DNA of 64,000 bases from Bacteroidales bacterium (GTDB taxonomy: Bacteria; Bacteroidota; Bacteroidia; Bacteroidales; JAADJA01). The DNA is taken from the NCBI GenBank assembly GCA_020052415.1, contig JAGVPB010000080.1, forward strand, positions 27,261 through 91,260, in the 5' to 3' direction. Below are positions 34,282 through 42,161 of this stretch, piece after piece. Every line of letters starts with the position of its first letter. Positions within the stretch are counted from its first letter, which is position 1. Below the pieces are notes generated by a model. It did no database searches. It had not been told where the DNA came from and saw only the letters and a program-made list of their open reading frames with translations. Position numbers and translations under genes: made by a program.

Positions 34282-36240
34282 ATGAAAACTTTTATTCTTA
34301 TTGTGGCTATAGCGATCCTGAGCCAGCTAACGACTTTTTCGCAAGGCTGTTTGCCGGAGGGGATAACATTCACAACACAGGAACAAATTGACAATTTCCA
34401 GACGGATTATCCGGGATGCACAGAAATTGAGGGGGATGTGTGTATTGGAGTGGATAATCCAGATTCAACAAATATATCGAATTTGAATGGGTTAAGTGTA
34501 GTCACCACAATCGGGGGTTACCTGTCGATTGAGAACAATACCCTTACCAATTTATCGGGTCTTGAAAACCTGTCTTCAATAGGTAATTACTTTAATATTG
34601 ATTATAACGACGTCCTCATCAATTTAATAGGACTTGAAAATCTGTCCTCAATAAGTGGAGCCCTTAGGATTAGAAATAATGATGCCCTGACTAATCTTAC
34701 TGCTCTTGAGAACCTGAACTATATCGGGGGGGAACTTAGGATTGACCATAATGACGCCTTGACAAACCTAACGGGACTTGAAAACATAACCTCAATAGGA
34801 GGAAACCTTTTTATAGGTGGAAATTATGGTATGACCAGCCTGACTGGTCTTGAAAACCTTGTCAGTGTCGGGGGTACTCTAACTAGTATTGCGAATAGCC
34901 TAATTACCGACATGATGGGTCTTGTGAGCCTGACATCTGTTGGTGGAAATCTTGAAATTTGTGGGCATGTTTCACTGAACAGCTTGACAGGACTTGAGAA
35001 CCTTAACTTCATTGGAGAAGCCCTAACGATTGGATTTAACGACTCACTTACCGACATAGAGGGTATAGAGAATATACAGCCAAGTTCAATTGTAAATATA
35101 TTTATTTATTATAATACTGTTCTTTCGGAATGTGATGTGCAATGTATATGTGATTTTCTCGCAAATCCAAATGGCACTATATCTATTGGTTATAACGCAT
35201 CGGGTTGCAACAGTCCGGAAGAAGTTGAGGAAGCCTGTCTTACGCATTCCTGTTTACCTGAAGGAATCACCTTTACAACTCAGGAACAAATTGATAATTT
35301 CCAGTCGAATTATCCTGGGTGTACGGAGATTGAAGGGAATGTGATAATTAATGGCATAGATATTACGGGTCTCGATGGATTAAATGTAATAACCTCGATA
35401 GGTGGAAGCCTAAAAATTTTGATGAATATGAACTTAACCAGTTTAACTGGTTTGGACAGTTTATCAAGTATAGGTATTGATATTGAAATTATGAATAATT
35501 ATGCTTTAACCAGCACTACAGGTCTTGAAAATTTAACATCAGTTCCCGAAGATTTATGGATCGAAAATAATCCTGTGTTGAATGATTTGAATGGGCTTAG
35601 TAATATTACTTGTGTTGGCGAGTTACTTTATATTTGGGGAAATCCTCTCCTTTCAAACCTTGACGATTTAGGGAATTTGATTTCTGTTGAAAGTATTGGT
35701 ATTATATATAACAACCAGCTTTCAAGTATTGGGGGTTTATTGAACGTCAATTCAAGTATTAGTGCTTTAAGCATACATGGAAATCAAATCCTCAGCAATT
35801 TGTCAGGACTTCAAAATATCCAATCCGGTTCTATTTATAGTCTTTATCTTACAGAGAATCCATTATTATCCGAATGCGATATTCAGGGTATTTGTGAATA
35901 TCTTGCCGCTCCTGGTGGAACAATCGAAATCCACGACAACGCTCCCGGTTGCAACAGCCCCGAAGAAGTTCAGCAAGCCTGCCTTACATCAGTAAAAGAA
36001 AATATACTACAAGAAGAAATCACCCTTTTCCCCAACCCCGCCTCCTCCTTCATCACCATTATCGTTCCCGGAGAGGTGCCTGTCAAAGAAGCCATCATCT
36101 ACAATCACCTCGGCCAAGAGGTTCTCTCCGCAAAGCCGGAGAATAATACGGTGGATGTTGCGGGATTAAAGGCGGGGATGTATATGATTGAGGTGAAAAC
36201 CAAGGAATTTACCGGCAGACAGAAAATGATAAAACAATAA
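34282..36240 (+). CDS. Internally duplicated leucine-rich-repeat-like T9SS surface protein
   Basis: This 652-residue protein has a signal peptide (MKTFILIVAIAILSQLTTFS), then two homologous halves. Each half begins with CLPEGITFTTQEQIDNFQ and PGCTEIEG and ends with LSECD-x-Q-x-ICE/D-xL and a CNSPEEV-x-x-ACLT cap. Between the caps run 22-25-residue units of LTNLTGLENLTSIGG-L-x-I type, predicted to form a receptor-L-like or leucine-rich solenoid. The first half has about nine units, the second about seven. A T9SS type A sorting domain closes the protein (LFPNPASSFITIIVPGEVPV ... RQKMIKQ). It is likely a surface adhesin or ligand-binding protein. Leader, signal peptide and tail are shared with its neighbours. 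Confidence 0.85.
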   Translation: MKTFILIVAIAILSQLTTFSQGCLPEGITFTTQEQIDNFQTDYPGCTEIEGDVCIGVDNPDSTNISNLNGLSVVTTIGGYLSIENNTLTNLSGLENLSSIGNYFNIDYNDVLINLIGLENLSSISGALRIRNNDALTNLTALENLNYIGGELRIDHNDALTNLTGLENITSIGGNLFIGGNYGMTSLTGLENLVSVGGTLTSIANSLITDMMGLVSLTSVGGNLEICGHVSLNSLTGLENLNFIGEALTIGFNDSLTDIEGIENIQPSSIVNIFIYYNTVLSECDVQCICDFLANPNGTISIGYNASGCNSPEEVEEACLTHSCLPEGITFTTQEQIDNFQSNYPGCTEIEGNVIINGIDITGLDGLNVITSIGGSLKILMNMNLTSLTGLDSLSSIGIDIEIMNNYALTSTTGLENLTSVPEDLWIENNPVLNDLNGLSNITCVGELLYIWGNPLLSNLDDLGNLISVESIGIIYNNQLSSIGGLLNVNSSISALSIHGNQILSNLSGLQNIQSGSIYSLYLTENPLLSECDIQGICEYLAAPGGTIEIHDNAPGCNSPEEVQQACLTSVKENILQEEITLFPNPASSFITIIVPGEVPVKEAIIYNHLGQEVLSAKPENNTVDVAGLKAGMYMIEVKTKEFTGRQKMIKQ

Positions 36241-36257
36241 TTTAAAAACCAGTGATT

Positions 36258-37058
36258 ATGAAAACACTTTTTGCTGCGATTTTAATTGCCTTTGTAATTT
36301 ATCAGGCGAAAGGTCAGGATACTTTAACTATTGGAGAAGTGTATGATTATGAGCCGGGAGACCAGTTTCATTACAACGAACACTACCAGGAATTTTACGG
36401 AAGCTATTTTTTTGAAATTAGAAATGTTGAAATCATAAATAAATATTATTCGGTTAACAATGACACCGTTTATTATGTGCTTACGGTTTCTCAAATGGAT
36501 AGTACGTCGGAAGAACCCTATTGGAACAATCATTTTTTAACGGATACAATTCCCATAACTCATTTATTGGAATATCCTTACGAAATTGACAGTATTTATA
36601 CAGATCCACTATTGTATAACGGTCGCACAATAAACCGGCGCTTAGATGAATTCGATGACGGATCGTACATTGATTTATGGGTTCGGGGTTGTGGACTTGC
36701 GTATCACTATTATTTTTCCTGGTACGCCCAGGTGTACCATGTGGATGAACTGGTTTATTACAATAAAAACGGAGAAGAATGGGGAACACCTTTAATTGTT
36801 ACTGGTTTTAATGAAATTAGAAAGATTTCATCCCTCATCAATATTTTCCCAAACCCCGCCGCCTCCTTCATCACCCTCACCGCTCCCGGAGATTTGCCTG
36901 TCGAAGAAGTCATCATCTATAACCACCTCGGCCAAAAGTTTCTCACCGCAAAGCCGGAGAATAATACGGTGGATGTTTCGGGATTGAAGGCAGGGATGTA
37001 CATGATTGAAGTGAAAACCAAAGATTTTAACAGCAGACAGAAATTGATAAAACAATAA
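36258..37058 (+). CDS. Secreted T9SS protein with unknown tyrosine-rich core
   Basis: This protein of about 266 residues has a signal peptide (MKTLFAAILIAFVIYQAKGQ), a core of about 165 residues rich in Tyr and Asp (YEPGDQFHYNEHYQEFYGSY, WVRGCGLAYHYYFSWYAQVY) and a sorting domain (NIFPNPAASFITLTAPGDLP ... FNSRQKLIKQ). I chose ATG 36258 because the leader AACCAGTGATT-ATGAAAAC matches those of the genes on both sides; the GTG at 36252 is not needed. The core is not recognised. Its tail is close to that of the gene at 33.4 kb. Confidence 0.8.
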   Translation: MKTLFAAILIAFVIYQAKGQDTLTIGEVYDYEPGDQFHYNEHYQEFYGSYFFEIRNVEIINKYYSVNNDTVYYVLTVSQMDSTSEEPYWNNHFLTDTIPITHLLEYPYEIDSIYTDPLLYNGRTINRRLDEFDDGSYIDLWVRGCGLAYHYYFSWYAQVYHVDELVYYNKNGEEWGTPLIVTGFNEIRKISSLINIFPNPAASFITLTAPGDLPVEEVIIYNHLGQKFLTAKPENNTVDVSGLKAGMYMIEVKTKDFNSRQKLIKQ

Positions 37059-37082
37059 TTCTACAATTTTAAACCAACGATT

Positions 37083-38369
37083 ATGAAAACTTTAATTCTT
37101 ATTGCGGCTTTAGCGATTCTGAGTCAGCTAACGGCTAATTCGCAGGGCTGTTTGCCCGAAGGAATTTCCTTTACCTATCAGTATCAGATAGATAATTTTC
37201 AAACCAATTTTCCTGGTTGTACTGAAATTTTAGGAGATGTTTATATTGACGATAATGGAATCGTGAACAACATCACGAACCTTCAGGGATTGAATACGGT
37301 TACTTCTATCGGGGGAAGCTTAATAATTTCAAACAACAAATACCTCAATGGCTTTGGAGGTTTAGAAAGCCTGACAACCATTGGGGGAACTCTTAAGATT
37401 TTTTCAAATGATACCCTAACCAGTCTTGAGGGTCTTGGAAATATTAGTTCTATTGGAGGAATATTTAGAATTGAAGGAAACGCCTACCTGACGACCCTTG
37501 CTGATTTTGAAAACCTGATCACTGTAGGGGCTGGTCTTCAAATCAATTACAATGATTCACTACAAAGCTTGTCTGGTTTTGAAAACCTCACAACTGTCTC
37601 GGGAGATTTTTCAATTGGATACAACAGCGTCCTTATCAACTTAATGGGTCTTCAGAACCTATCCTTTATCACCGGAGCTTTTTCAATTACATATAACCAA
37701 TCCCTGATTAACTTAACTGGTCTTGAAAATCTTAACTCAATCGAAGGATCTATGATTATTCAACATAACGATGCCCTCACCACTCTTACTGGACTTGATA
37801 ACCTGACCTCACTTGGTGAAGACTTTGCAATTGAATTCAATGATGTCTTAACCAGTTTGACAGGACTTGAGAACTTAACCTCCATCGGGGGAACAATCGC
37901 GATTGTACACAACGACACCCTTCCCGGCCTGAATGGATTGGAGAATATACAGGCAAATACCATTGAATACCTTGCAATCCACAATAATAGTAGTCTTTCA
38001 GAATGTGATGTGCAAAGCATTTGTGAATACCTTGCCGCTCCCGGCGGAGAAATGGATTTCCATAATAACGCCCCCGGTTGCAACAGCCCCGAAGAAGTTC
38101 AGCAAGCCTGCCTTACATCAGTAAAAGAAAATGTACTACAAGAAGAAATAACCCTTTCCCCCAACCCCGCCTCCTCCTTCATCACTATCACCGTTCCGGG
38201 AGATATGCCAATTGAAGAAGCCATCATTTATAACCACCTTGGCCAAAAGGTTTTCACAGCAAAGCCTGTGAATAATATGGTGGATATTTCGGGATTGAAA
38301 CAGGGGATTTATATTCTAGAAGTGGTAACTAAAAATAGAACCATTAGAGAAGTACTTCTGGTTGAATGA
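37083..38369 (+). CDS. Leucine-rich-repeat-like T9SS surface protein
   Basis: This 428-residue protein is a single-module relative of the 652-residue one upstream: signal peptide MKTLILIAALAILSQLTANS, N-cap CLPEGISFTYQYQIDNFQTN, about eleven solenoid units (LTSLEGLGNISSIGG-type), C-cap LSECDVQSICEYLAAPGGEM and CNSPEEVQQACLT, then the sorting domain (SPNPASSFITITVPGDMPIE). The final strand differs from its neighbours (KNRTIREVLLVE instead of RQKLIKQ), so the tail was exchanged or has diverged. It is last in the run of four genes and probably co-transcribed. Confidence 0.85.
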   Translation: MKTLILIAALAILSQLTANSQGCLPEGISFTYQYQIDNFQTNFPGCTEILGDVYIDDNGIVNNITNLQGLNTVTSIGGSLIISNNKYLNGFGGLESLTTIGGTLKIFSNDTLTSLEGLGNISSIGGIFRIEGNAYLTTLADFENLITVGAGLQINYNDSLQSLSGFENLTTVSGDFSIGYNSVLINLMGLQNLSFITGAFSITYNQSLINLTGLENLNSIEGSMIIQHNDALTTLTGLDNLTSLGEDFAIEFNDVLTSLTGLENLTSIGGTIAIVHNDTLPGLNGLENIQANTIEYLAIHNNSSLSECDVQSICEYLAAPGGEMDFHNNAPGCNSPEEVQQACLTSVKENVLQEEITLSPNPASSFITITVPGDMPIEEAIIYNHLGQKVFTAKPVNNMVDISGLKQGIYILEVVTKNRTIREVLLVE

Positions 38370-38391
38370 AAATGGTTTAGTAAAAGGAAGG

Positions 38392-38571
38392 TTAGTTATT
38401 TATTTTGGAAACAAATTTTGATTTTCTTCCTTCTTCCATTGCCTTCAGCAGTCCCAAATCCAATAGTTCCTCATCAGAAATGGTTTTAGCTTTTATTCCA
38501 AGTTTCTTTGCCAGGTCAGAAATTAATTTCAAATCTGTTTTGTCGGGGGCTGTTAATATTAATCCAGTCAT
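38392..38571 (-). CDS. Small antitoxin-like protein
   Basis: This 59-residue protein (MTGLILTAPDKTDLKLISDL ... KTISDEELLDLGLLKAMEEG) resembles small Bacteroidota proteins that accompany RelE/YoeB-like toxins, with a short strand followed by helices. No toxin gene lies next to it, so it may be a relic or a solitary antitoxin. I chose ATG 38571; an upstream in-frame start would run across the T9SS fragment on the other strand. Confidence 0.55.
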   Translation of the reverse strand: MTGLILTAPDKTDLKLISDLAKKLGIKAKTISDEELLDLGLLKAMEEGRKSKFVSKINN

Positions 38572-38650
38572 GATGATAAAATTTTTACAAAAATAACTGA
38601 TTTTTCCCTGTTTATATTCATGCAATTTCATCACCATTAATATTAAAGAC

Positions 38651-38818
38651 AGTAATCTAATCGAAGAAACCATCATCTACAACCACCACGGGCACAAGGT
38701 CCTTACCTTAAAGCCCGTGAATAATACGGTAGATGTTTCGGGATTGAAACAGGGGATGTATATGGTAGCGGTAGTTATAAAAGATTGGAAAACGAGAACA
38801 AAACTGATCGTCAGGTAG
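38651..38818 (+). pseudogene. Orphan T9SS sorting-domain fragment
   Basis: The frame reads NLIEETIIYNHHGHKVLTLK, PVNNTVDVSGLKQGMYMVAV and ends KLIVR-stop. This is the second half of the sorting domain found in the four genes upstream. No start, signal peptide or body precedes it. It is the remainder of a lost fifth gene or a by-product of recombination among the tails. Confidence 0.8.
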
Positions 38819-38881
38819 TCTCAATCTACCCATACCTTTTACCTTTTACATTTGCCATCTTCAATTTGAGATGGCTCTTGT

Positions 38882-39085
38882 TTAAAACGCACCTGCCTTT
38901 TTAATCCGTTTCGCCAGGTCATCAATCGTAAAAGATTTTTCATTGCTCAGGATAATATCGGCCAGCTCAAGGTATAATCCGGCGGCTACCCTAATCTCGT
39001 TAATATCCGCCCGGTTGCAGGCATTGCAGAGATTGTTGTTCTTTACAATGTATTCCAGGGCGGTCAGTTTATCCAAAGAATCCAT
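38882..39085 (-). CDS. Small hypothetical protein
   Basis: This 67-residue, mostly helical protein (SLDKLTALEYIVKNNNLCNA, LYLELADIILSNEKSFTIDD, LAKRIKKAGAF) contains a C-x-x-C pair (LCNAC) near residue 20. I do not recognise it. ATG and codon pattern are reasonable, and it is isolated from its neighbours by more than 60 bases on either side. Confidence 0.5.
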   Translation of the reverse strand: MDSLDKLTALEYIVKNNNLCNACNRADINEIRVAAGLYLELADIILSNEKSFTIDDLAKRIKKAGAF

Positions 39086-39130
39086 AACGCTCTAATTTTT
39101 GTTTTCAAAATTAAACTGAAAACGGGACAT

Positions 39131-39169
39131 TATTAATAAAAAAAACTGCCCGCCAAAGAGGCAGGCAGT
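39131..39169 (-). terminator. Rho-independent terminator of the PKD cassette
   Basis: Read on the minus strand, a 10-bp stem (one mismatch; arms 39145-39154 and 39160-39169, loop of five) is followed by seven T residues. It lies 34 bases after the stop of the 938-residue PKD protein. Confidence 0.85.
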
Positions 39170-39202
39170 TCGTAATACTGTTGTTGATAGAGAGCTTACG
39201 AG

Positions 39203-42019
39203 TTATTTAATGAATTTTTTAACCAGCATTCCGCCGTTGTTATCGGTGATCTGCAGAGTATAGAATCCACTATTCAAACCGGAAGTTTCAATGTTTAACA
39301 ACTGGTTGCCTCCGGTTAATGAAACATGAAATGATCGTACTTCCTGTCCCAACTGGTTCAATACCTTCAGCGTCAGATTCGATGGCCGCTTGAGGCTGAT
39401 CTCAAGGCTGGGATTATCAGCAACCGGATTCGGGAAAATTTCTCCCGCATAGTTTGCAAATTCCTGTGAACCTTTAACAGTTAAAACCACTTCGGTGTCT
39501 TTTACAATGAAAGTCACGCTTCCCGTAAGGTTTTCTTCGGTAAGAGAAATGGTTGCAATTTCACAGGGCTTGCCCGGGATTTCAACCTTCAGCTTGTAAG
39601 TGGCAAGCGCCACTCCGCCAAATTCAAACTCTCCATCCTCGTTGCTTTGAGTGTAAGCCAGAGCATTCTCATCCTGATCCATCAGTACCACAGTAATGTT
39701 ACTGATAGGTCCTGCCTTGCTTCCACCTGCGGTTACCAGCCCCGAAATGCTTCCCGGGCCTGATACCGTCCCTTCGATCGGCATCAGATTGATATTATAA
39801 GGATTGGCAGGTTCGCCCAGCGTGATGAGCGTTGCATCCGACCAGAACATTACATCGCCGTAATAGGTCGGAAAATAATCGAAGAAATACTGCGACTGAG
39901 GCGTAAGGCTCGCGAAAATGTAATAATCACCCGGCAGTACATTTTCGAAGAAATACATTCCGCCCTGGGTCACTGTAAAGTCATAAGTAAAGCCACCGTC
40001 GGGCAGCATGCCGAACAAGCCGACCAGGGCATAATCTGCAGGTGCATCACCGGCAAATATATTTCCCCATACCTCAGCTCCCATGGGTCCGCCAAGAAAA
40101 ATTTCCTGGCAGGAAGTGAAAGAGCAACTGTCGAGGAAGTTTACACCGTAATGATATGTTGTAAGACAAACAATCTGGAAATCTCCCGACATTGGATCGA
40201 AGGTATGTGTAATTTCCTGGCCATATTCGACTGTTCCGTTCGCAAACGTCCAGACAAAAAGTTCGGCGGGTGGTTCAGCCACTCCATGGAAAGTAAATTC
40301 ATAAGCCGATTGCGATTCGTACCAGAACCAGTTAGAGCAATCACCTGTTTGTCCGTTGATCCAGACTTCCTGCGAAGAAGTTGCTACACAACTGTCGCCT
40401 ATCGCGGGATCGCTGAGAATAGTTGTAAGAGTAACAATATAGACTTGCATACCGTTAGGTTCGAAATCGTGTTCAGCCACTTGCCCGAAAGCAGTTCCGC
40501 CATCACCGAAATTCCATATATACTCTGAAGCCGGGTAAGGATAGGATTCACCATGAAATACGAAATGGTTTTCGAAAGAATTTTCATACCAGAACCAGTT
40601 TTCACAGCCGGTCTGGTTGTTCAGCCATACCTCCTGCGTCGAAACAGCTATGCATGAATCTCCATCAGGGGTATAAGAAAGTGTTGTGAGCGTGACTAAA
40701 AATACATCACCCTGGGTTGGATCATAAATATGCATGACCTGCTGGCCGGAGCCGGTCTGTCCGTCGCCGAAATCCCATGAATATGACTGGGCAGGATTTG
40801 GATAGGATTCTCCGTTAAAACTGAAACCACCACCGGGAACGGGTTCATACCAGAACCAGTTTTCGCAATTATTTCCCGAACCTCCAATCCAGATTAACTG
40901 TGATGAGTTGGCAACACATGAATCGCCTGTGGCAGGATCAAGTGCCCATGTAGTCAGGCTTACATTGACATATTCCGGGGAATTGGGTCCATAGGTATGA
41001 GTGGCTGTTTGCCCGTCTCCAAAGGTTCCGTCACCGAAATCCCAGAAGTAAGAATTGGCCGGCGGAACCGCCTCGCCTATGAAAGCAAAATCTATATTAT
41101 TCCCGGTTTCATACCAGAATGAATTCATGCAATCGCCTCCCTGGCCGGTGACGTATACTTCCTGACAGGAGTAAGCGACACAGGTATCATTGGTGGCGTT
41201 ATCAAAGCTGTAAGTTGTGAGACAAACCAAAAAATATGCTACACCCGAAGGTTCGAAAATATGTGTAATCTCCTGACCTGATCCGGTAGAGCCATCGCCA
41301 AAATCCCAGAAGTATTCTGTTGGAACAACAGGGTCAATATGGCCTGTAAACTGGAATACATAATCTCCGCCGGAATAATCGAACCAGTTCACACAATTTC
41401 CTCCCGGACCGCCGACATATACCTGCTGAGAGGAAGTTGCCATACAACTGTCTCCACCCATTGGATTTGTAATAAAGGTTGTGAGAGTAACCGTGTAAAG
41501 CATATTGGGAAGGGGAAAGTAGGTATGTTGTGCAACCTCTCCTGTTCCTGTCTCGCCATCGCCGAAATCCCAGAAATAAGAATCGGCAGGATACGGAAAC
41601 GAAAGGCCCGTGAAGACAAAATCAAAACCATTAAATGTTTCATACCAGAATGAATTGCTGCAATCGGGCGGTATAAAATTGGTGCAGATACTGAAATCAA
41701 AAACAAAGGTCATGTTATCAGGCCCGTAATTTTCTTCGTATGATAAAATCGTACCATTGCAATTCGCTGTTGATACGGCAATAACGCCAGTTCCCATAAC
41801 CGGGATCATTATTTCGTAAAAGCCCAGATTGTTGGTAACCATTTCAAAGGTTTGAAAAAATCCTCCACCGGTTACCATGGCGGTTACAATATGGTTGGGA
41901 ACCGGAATTCCTGTACTGTCTTCCGTTACATGTCCACTTAGGTTGAGATTTGTGTTCTGAGCTCCTGCAATAAAGATCGTTAGAAAGAACAAGCATAGTG
42001 TGCTTATAAGTGTTTTCAT
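39203..42019 (-). CDS. PKD-repeat T9SS surface protein, 938 residues
   Basis: Order: signal peptide (LCLFFLTIFIAGAQ), carboxypeptidase-regulatory-like beta-sandwich (SGHVTEDSTGIPVPNHIVTA, about 28-105), six PKD repeats of about 85-90 residues each beginning C-x-N-x-F-x-YE and containing YFWDFGDG and GDSC-x-A-x-S-S/T-Q, a ~200-residue module shared with the two other PKD proteins of this region (PGDYYIFASLTPQSQYFFDY ... FGGVALATYKLKVEI), and a T9SS type A sorting domain (IFPNPVADNPSLEISLKRPS ... GMLVKKFIK). It is likely an adhesin or surface-layer protein. It is the last gene of cassette B, 142 bases after the 787-residue paralogue, with a terminator behind it. Confidence 0.88.
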   Translation of the reverse strand: MKTLISTLCLFFLTIFIAGAQNTNLNLSGHVTEDSTGIPVPNHIVTAMVTGGGFFQTFEMVTNNLGFYEIMIPVMGTGVIAVSTANCNGTILSYEENYGPDNMTFVFDFSICTNFIPPDCSNSFWYETFNGFDFVFTGLSFPYPADSYFWDFGDGETGTGEVAQHTYFPLPNMLYTVTLTTFITNPMGGDSCMATSSQQVYVGGPGGNCVNWFDYSGGDYVFQFTGHIDPVVPTEYFWDFGDGSTGSGQEITHIFEPSGVAYFLVCLTTYSFDNATNDTCVAYSCQEVYVTGQGGDCMNSFWYETGNNIDFAFIGEAVPPANSYFWDFGDGTFGDGQTATHTYGPNSPEYVNVSLTTWALDPATGDSCVANSSQLIWIGGSGNNCENWFWYEPVPGGGFSFNGESYPNPAQSYSWDFGDGQTGSGQQVMHIYDPTQGDVFLVTLTTLSYTPDGDSCIAVSTQEVWLNNQTGCENWFWYENSFENHFVFHGESYPYPASEYIWNFGDGGTAFGQVAEHDFEPNGMQVYIVTLTTILSDPAIGDSCVATSSQEVWINGQTGDCSNWFWYESQSAYEFTFHGVAEPPAELFVWTFANGTVEYGQEITHTFDPMSGDFQIVCLTTYHYGVNFLDSCSFTSCQEIFLGGPMGAEVWGNIFAGDAPADYALVGLFGMLPDGGFTYDFTVTQGGMYFFENVLPGDYYIFASLTPQSQYFFDYFPTYYGDVMFWSDATLITLGEPANPYNINLMPIEGTVSGPGSISGLVTAGGSKAGPISNITVVLMDQDENALAYTQSNEDGEFEFGGVALATYKLKVEIPGKPCEIATISLTEENLTGSVTFIVKDTEVVLTVKGSQEFANYAGEIFPNPVADNPSLEISLKRPSNLTLKVLNQLGQEVRSFHVSLTGGNQLLNIETSGLNSGFYTLQITDNNGGMLVKKFIK

Positions 42020-42161
42020 TTTTGAAATTTTTTATTGTGACTAAATTAATAAATTACCTGAACGAAATTGATGACTGTTGACTGTTAATTGAACTGATTT
42101 TCCGATCGAAAAACTGTACGATATATCAGACTGAACTTTCCGTTAAAAGTTGTCTGAATTA

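Noticed and set aside
34500..35100. Tandem DNA repeats in the solenoid gene taken as a separate repeat feature
   Set aside because: The period reflects leucine-rich protein repeats; the DNA copies are too diverged to be an independent element.
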